Origin: Martelella mediterranea
GTDB taxonomy: Bacteria; Pseudomonadota; Alphaproteobacteria; Rhizobiales; Rhizobiaceae
NCBI GenBank assembly: GCA_003001975.1
Contig: PVUG01000004.1
Span: 1 to 64,000, forward strand
Direction of reading: 5' to 3'
Length of the DNA stretch: 64,000 nucleotides
Shown here: positions 10,390 through 19,274 of the stretch, one piece after another
Layout: each line of letters begins with the position of its first letter
Numbering within the stretch: the first letter of the stretch is position 1
Position numbers and translations under genes: made by a program
Notes under the pieces: generated by a model
What the model was told of the DNA's origin: nothing
The model's database searches: none
Seen by the model: the letters and a program-made list of their open reading frames with translations, nothing else

Positions 10390-10821
10390 ATGCTGAAACA
10401 CATTCGCAACCGCGCCGTCTCAAGCCTCGCCGGTATCGGTATCGCCGCCACCCTTCTCGTTGCACCGGCCGCAATCAGCGCCCAGCAGCCCGTAATCCCG
10501 GAAGGTGAATCCATTTCGTCCTGGGTCGAGAACGGCCAGAACGGGCGTTACCTGCTGCAGATGCTCGAAGGTGAAGTTCCCGCCGGGGAAACAGCGATGA
10601 CCGGCGTCATCCTCAGCGACACCGATTGCGCACCCGACGCCGACGGCATCAATCATTGCAAGAATGAAATCCGGCTTGAAAACGGCAGCGTGATCAAGGG
10701 CACCAACAACCACCGCATGAGCGTGAACCGTTGCCTGAAACCGGGCGAAACCGTCACGGTATCGCCGCTGAACGACGAATGGGCGGTCGTGCTCACCAGT
10801 GAGCACGAGGCAACCCGATAA
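10390..10821 (+). CDS. Secreted hypothetical protein, copper locus
   Basis: A 143-residue protein with a signal peptide (AGIGIAATLLVAPAAISAQQ) and a small beta-rich domain with three cysteines (DTDCAPD, NHCKNE, VNRCLKPGE). It has an AAGGAGGAA ribosome site and follows the EF-hand gene by 12 nt. I do not recognise the domain. Its place in the operon suggests a periplasmic role in copper handling. Confidence 0.75.
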   Translation: MLKHIRNRAVSSLAGIGIAATLLVAPAAISAQQPVIPEGESISSWVENGQNGRYLLQMLEGEVPAGETAMTGVILSDTDCAPDADGINHCKNEIRLENGSVIKGTNNHRMSVNRCLKPGETVTVSPLNDEWAVVLTSEHEATR

Positions 10822-10836
10822 CAGAAACTGCCACAC

Positions 10837-10859
10837 GAGGCCGCGTTTTGCGCGGCCTC
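10837..10859. terminator. Stem-loop between convergent genes
   Basis: GAGGCCGCG, loop TTTTG, CGCGGCCTC. The right arm overlaps the stop codon of the mechanosensitive channel gene. No T-tract follows on either strand, so termination is probable but not classical. Confidence 0.5.
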
Positions 10860-13341
10860 ACCGCCAGCCAAACCGGAAAAGACGGAAACGGCGTCTCTGC
10901 ACATTCGGGCGCTCGGGCCCGACGGGTCTGAACTGCTCGCTTTCCGGCGGCGCGCCTTCGGGCGGATAGTTAAGCGTGTCCTGCAGCTCGGAGACTTCTT
11001 CGGCGGTCAGGTTCGGGAACGGCAGCGTTCCGCCGGTGCGCCACTTTGCAACCTCGTCTTCGGCCTTGCCGCCCCTTTCCGGATCAATGCCGCGGTCACG
11101 CGCGAAATAGAGCGTCTGGGCCGGATAGGCGAAATCGGTCCCCGATTCCTCGACAAGCGCCATCATCCTGAAGACGACATCTTCCTGTATTGCCAGAAAG
11201 TCCGAATAATCGGTGGTCTGGATATAGGCGAAAATCTCGTATTCGACCCGGTTTTCCGTAACCCCCAGAAGCCGCACGCGGGCCGGGTCCGGCAGAACCT
11301 TCGGGTGCGCAATCAGCATCCGCCGGATTTCGGTCAACAGATAGCGCAGCTGGTCGGGGCGGGTTTCCGGGCGCAGCGCGAATGTCCGGCGCATCAGAAT
11401 GCTGTCGCGACGCGTGAAATTCTCGATATTGGAACTGATGAAATCGGAATTCGGTATCGTCAGCAGCGTTCGCTCCAGCGTGCGGATCACGGTCGAGCGC
11501 AGGCCGATATGTTCGACCGAGCCGATACGCCCGTCGAAACGTCCGAAATCATTGACATCGACGGGCCGGTCCACGAACAGAATGAAGGCCGAGATCACGT
11601 TTTCCAGCGTCGAACGCGCGGCAAAGGCAATCGCGATACCGCTGATACCCAGGCCGGCAACAGCCGCGCCATAGGGAATGTCCAGCGCCTCTGCAAAGAC
11701 CAGAATATTGACGCAAAGCACCAGAACCTTGGCAACGCCGACCAGAAGCGACGACAATATCTGGCCGCGCGGGTTGACCAGCCCTGCCCGCGTGATCGCG
11801 CTGTGAATCCGGTCAACCAGCCAGAACTCGATGGGAATGGCACCGGCGATGATCATCAGGACCGCCATCGACTTGATCATGCTGCCGAACTGGGACGGCA
11901 GGCCGAGAATGGCAAAACCGGCGTAGTTGATGATGCCGAACACCAGCAGGCGAATGCCCCAGATCGCAAATGTCACATTCTTGGCTGCCGCACGGCTCCG
12001 CCGGGCGATCCATGACAACGCCGCGCCAATGAGGAAAGCTGCGAGCACAGCCACCACGAACACGGTCGTCAGCCCCGCCCATTGCCAGGCTTCCAGCGGC
12101 CCGACGAGTTGAAGGCCCGCCGGAACCGTGCCGGCGACAAAGGCCCGCAGCTTGAAATAATGGGCTTTCGAATGGGTGTCATACGGCAGCACCCGCACGG
12201 CTTTGGGCAGGACTTCCGTGGCGGCATAGAGCGAGCGGACCGAGCTTACGGTTTCCGGTGTGAATTTCCACTGCACCCCGTCATCGGTTTCCGTCGGCGC
12301 CAGAACGATATCGCCGGCCGGATGGGTGAAATAGATGAACGGTTCCCTCGACCCCGGATCGTTGGGAATTTCCTGAAACACCACCTCGCCGATCCGCGCG
12401 ATCACCTCGTTCAGATATTCGGCGACCAGAACCGACTGGCGATCACGCACGACAGAGGGCAGCTCGGACAGATCAAGCGCGGCAACGGCTGTTTCCTGCA
12501 ATGCGGGGCCGCCGCGCATGGCATCGATAAAGCTTTCCATCGCCGCCCTTGGCGTGGAGCCATCGAAGCGCCCGCCGCTGCGGTAGACCGCACTGTCCGT
12601 TTCATCCGAAATCTCGGCAAAAAGACGTGTAACGGTTTCGGCCGGCGGCGCGATCATGAACCAGTCCTCGCCGACCCGGCGAAACTGCAGCGGAAGCGTC
12701 CGCCCGTCATAACGCGTCAGCACCAGTTCGGCCTCATCGCCCTCCGGCGATTGTGTCTCGAAAATATCGGGATCGACGGTGAACTGGTCGAGCAGAAGGA
12801 TCAGCGGCGCCAGTTCACGGGCATGGTTTTCCCGTCCGCCGCCCGGAAAGATCAGCAGCGACAGCAGATCATCCTGAAATTCCAGACGACCGCTGCCGAC
12901 CGCTTCGGCGGCGATCAGAAAGGTGCGCAGAGTTTCCGACGGCGACGACTGGAAGGCGCGCAGATCCTGATCATGGTCGGAGCCGATGCGCGAGCCCGTC
13001 CACCACTGCGTATTGCCGAAACGGCCGACAAAGCTCTGCCCGTCGTCCGACATGACGAACTCGAACGAACCGCTGCCCTTCGGCGTATTCCATGTGCCGA
13101 CAAGCCGGTTGCCTTCGACCTCGCCCTCGAGGCGACCGTTATAGGCAGGGTAACGGCCGGTGACCTGGTTGTCTTCCTGCTGCAGGTAGACGCGTGCGCC
13201 GCCATCGAACCAGCGCGAAAGCCACGCCCCGGTCCAGCTATGTGAGGCCGCCATGGCAAACGAACCGGCACCGGCGAAAAGGATAATCCCGAAAGCGGCA
13301 ATGACATGAAAAAACACCCGGTACAGCGAACGGCCCTTCAT
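10858..13341 (-). CDS. Large MscS-family mechanosensitive ion channel
   Basis: An 827-residue inner-membrane channel that opens on hypo-osmotic shock. It begins with a signal-like segment (FFHVIAAFGIILFAGAGSFA), followed by a periplasmic domain of about 400 residues with no clear relative, several membrane helices from about 430, and the MscS core near 565-640 (GIAIAFAARSTLENVISAFI, then VDRPVDVNDFG and RTLLTIPNSDF). The C-terminal cytoplasmic part ends in an Arg-rich tail. The ATG at 13341 is chosen because it puts the hydrophobic leader at the N-terminus; the longer frame from 13461 has no supporting ribosome site. Other large MscS proteins in this order also carry long periplasmic regions. 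Confidence 0.88.
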   Translation of the reverse strand: MKGRSLYRVFFHVIAAFGIILFAGAGSFAMAASHSWTGAWLSRWFDGGARVYLQQEDNQVTGRYPAYNGRLEGEVEGNRLVGTWNTPKGSGSFEFVMSDDGQSFVGRFGNTQWWTGSRIGSDHDQDLRAFQSSPSETLRTFLIAAEAVGSGRLEFQDDLLSLLIFPGGGRENHARELAPLILLLDQFTVDPDIFETQSPEGDEAELVLTRYDGRTLPLQFRRVGEDWFMIAPPAETVTRLFAEISDETDSAVYRSGGRFDGSTPRAAMESFIDAMRGGPALQETAVAALDLSELPSVVRDRQSVLVAEYLNEVIARIGEVVFQEIPNDPGSREPFIYFTHPAGDIVLAPTETDDGVQWKFTPETVSSVRSLYAATEVLPKAVRVLPYDTHSKAHYFKLRAFVAGTVPAGLQLVGPLEAWQWAGLTTVFVVAVLAAFLIGAALSWIARRSRAAAKNVTFAIWGIRLLVFGIINYAGFAILGLPSQFGSMIKSMAVLMIIAGAIPIEFWLVDRIHSAITRAGLVNPRGQILSSLLVGVAKVLVLCVNILVFAEALDIPYGAAVAGLGISGIAIAFAARSTLENVISAFILFVDRPVDVNDFGRFDGRIGSVEHIGLRSTVIRTLERTLLTIPNSDFISSNIENFTRRDSILMRRTFALRPETRPDQLRYLLTEIRRMLIAHPKVLPDPARVRLLGVTENRVEYEIFAYIQTTDYSDFLAIQEDVVFRMMALVEESGTDFAYPAQTLYFARDRGIDPERGGKAEDEVAKWRTGGTLPFPNLTAEEVSELQDTLNYPPEGAPPESEQFRPVGPERPNVQRRRFRLFRFGWR

Positions 13342-13674
13342 GCCCTTGCCGATGGATCGTGATGTTGTCGCTTTCAAATCCTGCCTGCCCCCGGTGTCAT
13401 GCGCATATCCCCCGGCCCCGCTGCTGTGCCCCAAGCCGAAGCCGGGATTAAGATCGAACAACCATGCAAGGTCAATACATACGCGGCAAGAAACCGGCTT
13501 TGCCCGCGTAGATACCGTCCGGCCTCACGGTCTCAACTACTGATTGGATATTTGCTTTACACTGACGTTCGAGACCACGATATAGACTTTTATATCATTG
13601 AAATGACGTAGTATTTTGATTAGATCGTATCCCTTCACCTACATAACAACGCCTTCTCGAGGATTTCCCTGCAT
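13342..13674. other. Intergenic leader between divergent genes
   Basis: No gene is seen. The part from 13540 is AT-rich and holds a small inverted repeat GATATA (13579-13584) / TATATC (13591-13596). Promoters for both flanking genes probably lie here. Confidence 0.4.
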
Positions 13675-14259
13675 ATGAAATATCTTCCGCTTGTCATCCT
13701 TTTATCTGCCTCCGCCGCATTCGCTCAGGACTGGGCCGACCCGGATCATCCGGAAATCGATTATTCCGGTTTCTACGGCCAGATTGCCTCGGAAAACGGC
13801 TACAAGGAAATGGTCGGCTGGTGGTCCTATGGCGACGATTCCAAGGGCTATGACGATATCGACCAGCTGATGGTTGCGGCCAATGAATATCAGCTGATGA
13901 CCGAGAAAAAGCACTGGACGCTTGCCGGCGAATGCCTGGATGGCACGCTCATCGTCGCGCTCGACCATGATATTACAGCCAAGCCCGACAGTTTTGCAGT
14001 GGCCGATGACGGCTTTATCGACGTGAATTACACGGTCGACGGTGACCGGCATTATGAGGAAGGCTGGGTCAACACCATGGAGGGCGTGCGCGCCGCCCTT
14101 TTCAATGAAGACGCCCACACCATCCTGAAGGATTTTTCCGAAAGCAGCGAAGTCACATTCAATGTCTCCAGCGCGGACGGCACCGCCCATGAACTGACAT
14201 TCGACCTGACCGGATCGGATGAAGTCCTGCCCAGGCTTTTTGCCGAATGCGGCCTTTGA
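13675..14259 (+). CDS. Secreted hypothetical protein (194 aa)
   Basis: A 194-residue protein with a short signal peptide (YLPLVILLSASAAFAQ) and an acidic, aromatic-rich mature part with two cysteines (GECLDG and the terminal ECGL) that could form a disulfide. No family is recognised. It is transcribed alone and ends before a strong terminator. GAGGATTTCCCTGCAT precedes the ATG. Expected location is the periplasm. Confidence 0.75.
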   Translation: MKYLPLVILLSASAAFAQDWADPDHPEIDYSGFYGQIASENGYKEMVGWWSYGDDSKGYDDIDQLMVAANEYQLMTEKKHWTLAGECLDGTLIVALDHDITAKPDSFAVADDGFIDVNYTVDGDRHYEEGWVNTMEGVRAALFNEDAHTILKDFSESSEVTFNVSSADGTAHELTFDLTGSDEVLPRLFAECGL

Positions 14260-14320
14260 GATACAGGCGCTCGGGCCGGTGAGAGCATGATTATTGCCGG
14301 CCTGATGAGGTGAACAGGCG

Positions 14321-14353
14321 CAAGGGCCCGCATTCGAAAAATGCGGGCCCTTG
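14321..14353. terminator. Bidirectional terminator between convergent genes
   Basis: CAAGGGCCCGCAT (14321-14333) pairs perfectly with ATGCGGGCCCTTG (14341-14353) around a 7-nt loop, followed by CTCTTT on the plus side. Confidence 0.85.
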
Positions 14354-14365
14354 CTCTTTCCAGGG

Positions 14366-15763
14366 TTATTCCGTTTCTACAGGAATTCCCGTTTCTTCCA
14401 GCCAGTCATTGCGCCACAGGTTATGGGCGTAGGCGCCGGTTTCATCGTAGAAGGTGGTATAACCGTCTCGGTCGCCATCGCGCCACATCTGCACTTCCTC
14501 AATCGCTCCGTCTTCGGCAAAGATATAGTGCGGACCATCCTCGATGCCGTCGCTGTAGGTCGTGACTTCCAGCCGGTAGCCGTTCTCGTCAAGCAGGCTC
14601 CAGCGTCCCTGTCTGATGCCGTTCTCATAATGGCCTTCCCTAAAACGGGTGGTATAGGGTGACGTTTCGCGCCAGCCGCCCTCCTTCTCGCCGTCTTCGT
14701 AATATCCGGCAACGATGACTTCGTCATCGCGATATTCCGCATAAAGCCCGTCCAGAACGCCGTGCTCGTAGTTCTCCACCTTTCTGAGACTACCGTGCAT
14801 GGTGGTGGTGCGCTGCTCGCCATCAAGCTTGCCGTCATCGTCGTAGAATTCATGCACGACCAGAACAGAACCTTCGATCCGCTTCCATTTGCCGACGCGC
14901 TTGCCGTGATCGTAATGGCCGCGTTCGATCTCACTCCCCCGCCACACGCGGGTATATAGACCGTCCTCCTCGCCATCGACGAAATGAACGCGCGTGGTGA
15001 TCTGATCGATCTTCGTTGTCGAGACAAACAGCCCCTTGTATTCGCCATCGACAAGCTCGCGCCGGTCCAGCAATTTGTCGCCGCGATAGAGGGTGACCAG
15101 AAGATAGCCGTCGTTCTTGATTTCGGTATCGACAAGCTTTCCGTTGGTCTCAACGGTCTTCCAGCCCTTGCCGTAATCCTCGATCTCGACCGGCTCTTCC
15201 AGCCATATCTGCTTGCCGTCCTTCCATTTTTCGTTGCGCACCATTTCGCCGTATTCATTGTAGTCGACCTGCGATACAAGCGCGCCCTCGCGAGACCAGC
15301 GACGCTCGCTGCCCGTCGGCAGCCCCATGTCGAAATGGCGCTCGGCCCGCTTTTCCCCGGATGGCCAGTATTCCAGAACATCGCCATCCAGTTCGCCATC
15401 GCTATAGTGGCTTTGCTCGATGAGATTGCCGTCTTCGTCCCATGTCTGAGCATCGCCGTGCGGTTGGCCGTCAGCGTTGAGCGGCACGCGCTTGCGGACC
15501 TGACCTTCAGGATAATAGAGTTCATATTTATCGACCCGGTGGCCCTCGCCCAGCGTCGGCTCGGTATTCCAGACGCGGGCGTACCGGTTGCCGTCGTCAT
15601 CGTAGACATCGATCGTATAGATGCCGTCGGTGACGTCTTCAGGCGGCGTATATGTATAGGCACCGTCGGGATCGGGGTTCAGGTCCCGGTCGACTGTTGC
15701 GGCAAGCGCCGTCGTGCCGGCAAGTAGAAGGGACAGGGCGGTTGTTGTGAGTAAACGGATCAT
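14366..15763 (-). CDS. Secreted YwqK/MORN-repeat-like protein
   Basis: A 465-residue exported protein: signal peptide LTTTALSLLLAGTTALAA, then about a dozen degenerate 20-25-residue repeats of the form YxxGxxxGxWxxxxxxG (for example HYENGIRQGRW, NYEHGVLDGLY, HYDHGKRVGKW). Databases label such proteins YwqK-family antitoxin or MORN-variant repeats. Here the signal peptide means it works outside the cytoplasm, so a classical antitoxin role is doubtful. The start at 15763 overlaps the stop of the 729-residue gene by 4 nt (ATGA), so the two are translationally coupled and probably act together. Confidence 0.8.
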   Translation of the reverse strand: MIRLLTTTALSLLLAGTTALAATVDRDLNPDPDGAYTYTPPEDVTDGIYTIDVYDDDGNRYARVWNTEPTLGEGHRVDKYELYYPEGQVRKRVPLNADGQPHGDAQTWDEDGNLIEQSHYSDGELDGDVLEYWPSGEKRAERHFDMGLPTGSERRWSREGALVSQVDYNEYGEMVRNEKWKDGKQIWLEEPVEIEDYGKGWKTVETNGKLVDTEIKNDGYLLVTLYRGDKLLDRRELVDGEYKGLFVSTTKIDQITTRVHFVDGEEDGLYTRVWRGSEIERGHYDHGKRVGKWKRIEGSVLVVHEFYDDDGKLDGEQRTTTMHGSLRKVENYEHGVLDGLYAEYRDDEVIVAGYYEDGEKEGGWRETSPYTTRFREGHYENGIRQGRWSLLDENGYRLEVTTYSDGIEDGPHYIFAEDGAIEEVQMWRDGDRDGYTTFYDETGAYAHNLWRNDWLEETGIPVETE

Positions 15764-17949
15764 TGAGCATCCTCCTGCTCTTCCGGCGCGGGAATTGGCG
15801 CGGGCAGTTCCGGGAAGGTGACCGTGAAGCGGCGGGTGACCGGCTCCGGTTCGACAACGGCCTCCAGGATGCGCGCCGGCTTGCCGGCCGCACGGAAATA
15901 ACCTCCCTCGAAAAGCGCATCGGCAATCGTATCATCCATCCACAGCCTGCCGCTGTCCGGCGAAACCAGTGCCAGCGCTGCACCGTTCTTGTCGACAAGG
16001 CGGAAATGATCGTTGAATTCGGCGATGGTCATCGACGGGTCCACACCAAGCATTTCCGGCTCGATCTGCCAGGGGCGTTCGGAATCGGGTGTGATCCCGG
16101 CATCCTTCCAGGCCAGGGTCGAATCGCACTCCAGCACCGCTTCAACCGTGCCGTGATCATAAAAATGCGTGCGGATACCGTCTTCGGTCTGCAATTCCAG
16201 AAGACGGGTGCCCTGATAGCCGCTGCCGTCGGGCGCCTTTTGCACGAATGTCAGCGCGTGACCGGCCAGTGGCGCCGGCTCCGCCAGTTGCGCGTCGCAA
16301 TGTTCGGCCTGCAACATCGGCAGCCGAAAACGCAGCGCTGCCTGTTCCACGCCTTCCGGGGCGATATCTTCCAGCGCGACCGGTTCACCGTCGCGAAACA
16401 GCAATTGTTTTTTCGGCTCGCTGTCCGGATTCAGCCGTTCACCACGCTCGGTCAGAAAGCTGACCTGCTGCGTCATCGCCGGCTCATCGGCAAACCGGTT
16501 CACCCGGACCCTGACTTCATCCGGCATCTCATCGGCCTTCAGCGCAATGAGAAGTGCGTTCTGATCGGGGGTCGCCAGAAGGCGCACCTGACTTTCGGTC
16601 GGCGTCAGCCAGTCCGCACCGCGATCGCCTGCATAGATCATGCCCTGCACATCACTGCCTTCGGGAAAGGACCAGTTGAAATAATCCGACGGCCCGCCCG
16701 AAAGCAGCAGCTCATAGCCTTCGTCCGCGGGGCTGAGCGTTGCGGTCACGCCGTCGCGGCTCACACGCGCATTGCCGTCCGCATCCGGCTGAAGCGTCAG
16801 GGCGAATGATTCCGGCGGGTACCAGTCGATGTCGGCGCGCACTTCCGTGGCGCGGGCCAGATCTTCGCGGGCATCGCCGATCCCTGTCGGACGGGCCCTG
16901 ATATAGGTCTGGAACGGATCATCGCCGTAGCCCGGAAAGGTTATCGGTTCGCTCGTGATCACCCGAGTTTCGAGTGGCCGGTCACCTTCAAAAAGCCTGA
17001 CATCATGGATCTCGAACCGGCCGATATTGTCGCCGATGGCGGCCGTATGGCCAAGGGTAAGGCTCAAGGCCTCATCATCGGCTTCATCCGCGGTTCCGAA
17101 AGGATGCGCGAAAATCTGCGTTGCGTCCGGCACAGGTTCCGGCGGCGGCAGCGGACCTTCCGGCATGGGATACCATTCCGGCTCGTCACGGGCGAAATCG
17201 GCATAAACGCCCTTGGGGTAATCGGCCGGCGCCATGGCAAGGGTCTGGCGGATATGGTCACCATCCTTGTCTTCGATATCGAGCAGGGTTTCATAGGTCA
17301 TGACCGAGCGTTCCACCCAGCCGGTTTCACGGTCCAGCACCGAAACGCCGGACAGTTTCCTAAACGGCCCTGCCCCGTCATAACGGACGAAGACCTGATC
17401 CGGTGTCACTTTGGTGACAGTCACGTCGACATCGCGGACCAGTTCCAGATCGGCCGTCGTGCTCCAGCCTTCCTCGGCTTCGATGGCAACGGGCGGCACG
17501 GGCTGTTCAAACTGTTCGGTTATCTGGCCAACCATCTGGTCGGGCATCTCGCCGCCGCCGCGCGCCGAAAAGTCGACCAGCCGCCCTTCATCCAGATCCA
17601 CCAGCGCGGTAAACCCCTCGCGCAGCAGATCGGTTGCATCATCGGGAATATCCCCCAGCGCCGTGCTGAATGTGCTCATACCGCTGTCGAAAACAGTCCA
17701 CAGCGGATAGATATCGATCATGAACTGATCGTCGGCATTGCGTCCGTTTGCGACAAAGCGGGTCAGCGCCGAAATATGGTTGGTGTCATCGAAATACCCC
17801 GGATCATCCGGATTGCCGAACCGCACCGACATTTCCAGATGATAGGTGCGCTCGCTGCCGTCGGGAGGATTGAAAGTGATGGTCTCTGCTAAGGCCATGC
17901 CGGGCATGCCGGCCACTGCGAGAGCCAGCCACAGGCGTCGATAGGTCAT
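15760..17949 (-). CDS. Periplasmic protein of unknown function, coupled to the YwqK-like gene (729 aa)
   Basis: A 729-residue exported protein with signal peptide (LWLALAVAGMPGMALAE) and no membrane helix afterwards. The sequence is acidic and beta-rich, with many Asp-Gly turns and a Pro/Glu-rich C-terminus (PELPAPIPAPEEQED). I recognise no domain. It is the first gene of a two-gene unit; the next gene begins inside its stop codon. TTGAAGGAGAAAGC precedes the ATG at 17949. A large periplasmic or surface scaffold or polysaccharide-interacting protein is possible but not shown. Confidence 0.75.
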   Translation of the reverse strand: MTYRRLWLALAVAGMPGMALAETITFNPPDGSERTYHLEMSVRFGNPDDPGYFDDTNHISALTRFVANGRNADDQFMIDIYPLWTVFDSGMSTFSTALGDIPDDATDLLREGFTALVDLDEGRLVDFSARGGGEMPDQMVGQITEQFEQPVPPVAIEAEEGWSTTADLELVRDVDVTVTKVTPDQVFVRYDGAGPFRKLSGVSVLDRETGWVERSVMTYETLLDIEDKDGDHIRQTLAMAPADYPKGVYADFARDEPEWYPMPEGPLPPPEPVPDATQIFAHPFGTADEADDEALSLTLGHTAAIGDNIGRFEIHDVRLFEGDRPLETRVITSEPITFPGYGDDPFQTYIRARPTGIGDAREDLARATEVRADIDWYPPESFALTLQPDADGNARVSRDGVTATLSPADEGYELLLSGGPSDYFNWSFPEGSDVQGMIYAGDRGADWLTPTESQVRLLATPDQNALLIALKADEMPDEVRVRVNRFADEPAMTQQVSFLTERGERLNPDSEPKKQLLFRDGEPVALEDIAPEGVEQAALRFRLPMLQAEHCDAQLAEPAPLAGHALTFVQKAPDGSGYQGTRLLELQTEDGIRTHFYDHGTVEAVLECDSTLAWKDAGITPDSERPWQIEPEMLGVDPSMTIAEFNDHFRLVDKNGAALALVSPDSGRLWMDDTIADALFEGGYFRAAGKPARILEAVVEPEPVTRRFTVTFPELPAPIPAPEEQEDAQ

Positions 17950-18105
17950 GCTTTCTCCTTCAATTGCGCGCAGTCTTGCAGCATCGAAATCGGCATGACA
18001 AGTGCCTCAAAGTTGCGATTTCCCCTTTAAAATCATACGTTAACGTCAATTCTAAAAACACGCATCGCGTGTTTCCCCGTGCGCGGCACCCCCGACAGGC
18101 AGATA

Positions 18106-18137
18106 CAAAAAGTCCGCCCTGACAACAGGACGGCCTC
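18106..18137 (-). terminator. Terminator, copy 1 of a 24-bp repeat
   Basis: On the minus strand CCGTCCTG, loop TTGT, CAGGGCGG, then ACTTTTTG. It probably ends transcripts of the multipass membrane gene at 18399-19178. The core (18114-18137) is identical to 18336-18359. Confidence 0.65.
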
Positions 18138-18168
18138 AAACTTCTGACAAAGCTCGTCCCGCGTTCTT

Positions 18169-18283
18169 CCGTCATACCGGCCTTGAGCCGGTATCCAGGG
18201 CCGCTTGCTGTGCGCTTCCAGAAAGAGTCTTTGCGCGCAAGGACTTGCGCTTACTAGATTCCGGCTCAAGGCCGAAATGACGG
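18169..18283. repeat. Intergenic inverted-repeat element (RIME-like)
   Basis: Two 30-nt arms, 18169-18198 (CCGTCATACCGGCCTTGAGC at the start) and 18254-18283 (ending CTCAAGGCCGAAATGACGG), are reverse complements with a few mismatches. Together they form a long dispersed-type intergenic repeat as found in many Rhizobiales. It sits between the two 24-bp terminator copies. Confidence 0.7.
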
Positions 18284-18330
18284 CGGAGGGATAGGCAAAG
18301 TGTGATTGCTTATCGGGTTCACCAACGAAC

Positions 18331-18366
18331 TGAGGCCGCCCTGACAACAGGACGGCCTCGCATTTT
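18331..18366 (+). terminator. Terminator, copy 2 of the 24-bp repeat, plus orientation
   Basis: GAGGCCG and CGGCCTC flank CCCTG-ACAA-CAGG and are followed by GCATTTTT, so the hairpin is best oriented to stop plus-strand transcription. No plus-strand gene lies upstream of it. Confidence 0.65.
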
Positions 18367-18398
18367 TGCAACTGCTTAATCGCAATCGGCTTCGGTTT

Positions 18399-19178
18399 TC
18401 AGTCAAAAACCTCGGCGAGATCGGCATAGCCGACGCCTTCCTTGATATCGCGCAATCTGGCGTAGGCCACCGAGACGGCGATCGACAGCAGTGCGGTCGT
18501 GATACCGTTGATCAGCCCCAGCACAATCGCAACGAACAATGCCGGAATCGGCAGGAATGCAGCCACCATCGCAACGAGGAAGGTGATGACGCTGATGATG
18601 ATGTAGGTCACGACGATGAAACCCACAACCGGCCAGCGATAGCCTTTCGTGAGCTGGCTGCTGCGCGAAAGGGCGCCGAACCCGGCGCGTTCAATCATGA
18701 TGGCGGGGACGCATACCGCCCACACACCGCACAACCACAAGCCGGGAATCAGAAAGAGCATCGAACCGACGGCAATGCCAAAGGTCGCAATGAGCGTGAT
18801 GATAATCAGGGCCGGAAGGCGGCGCGCCGTTTCACCGAGATATGCATTGAAACGAACCGGTCGTCCGGCCTTGGTGTCATACGCCGCCAGAACCATCATG
18901 CCTGTCATGATGGAATAGGCAATCATCGGCACCACGCCGACCACCAGAATCGCAGTAGCGGGAGACTGGACCATCGCATTGCTGGCAGCCACATCGGGGT
19001 CCAGCGGATTGCCGGCGCCCATGCCGATAAAATAGGATACGAGCTGGACCACAATGCCGGGAATGGCCGCCAGCAGGAGGAATGTGAAAAACCGTTGGCC
19101 CATAACGGAGAAGGTCTCACCGATCCGCTCGCCAACACCAAAGGCGGGCTGAACCGTCGTTGCGTCTGTTGAAGTCAT
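18399..19178 (-). CDS. Multipass integral membrane protein (259 aa)
   Basis: A 259-residue inner-membrane protein with about six hydrophobic segments (for example FFTFLLLAAIPGIVVQLVSY, ALIIITLIATFGIAVGSMLF, WPVVGFIVVTYIIISVITFL). The central stretch FLIPGLWLCGVWAVCVPAIM resembles the YciC/glycerophosphodiesterase-membrane-domain type of protein, but no catalytic motif is present. It lies 96 nt downstream of the RDD gene on the same strand, so it may be the last gene of the MoxR-DUF58 operon or have its own promoter in the AT-rich gap. GATCAAGGAGCAGATCG precedes the ATG. Confidence 0.75.
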   Translation of the reverse strand: MTSTDATTVQPAFGVGERIGETFSVMGQRFFTFLLLAAIPGIVVQLVSYFIGMGAGNPLDPDVAASNAMVQSPATAILVVGVVPMIAYSIMTGMMVLAAYDTKAGRPVRFNAYLGETARRLPALIIITLIATFGIAVGSMLFLIPGLWLCGVWAVCVPAIMIERAGFGALSRSSQLTKGYRWPVVGFIVVTYIIISVITFLVAMVAAFLPIPALFVAIVLGLINGITTALLSIAVSVAYARLRDIKEGVGYADLAEVFD

Positions 19179-19274
19179 TATCGATCTGCTCCTTGATCTT
19201 CCTCAAACATGTATTTTTGCGCTTACTGACCTGATCGTGACAAAAAGTCTATAGGAATCAATGAAAAAGCCCGC

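Larger units (their letters stand above)
17950..18398. other. Gene-free stretch with repeat element and two terminators
   Basis: No coding region is supported. The stretch holds two copies of a 24-bp terminator-like repeat around an imperfect inverted-repeat element (separate entries). The part from 17985 to 18060 is AT-richer and may contain the promoter of the 729-residue gene. Confidence 0.6.

Noticed and set aside
14366-15763. Classical toxin-antitoxin system at the YwqK-like gene
   Set aside because: The protein has a signal peptide and its partner is a 729-residue exported protein, not a small toxin.
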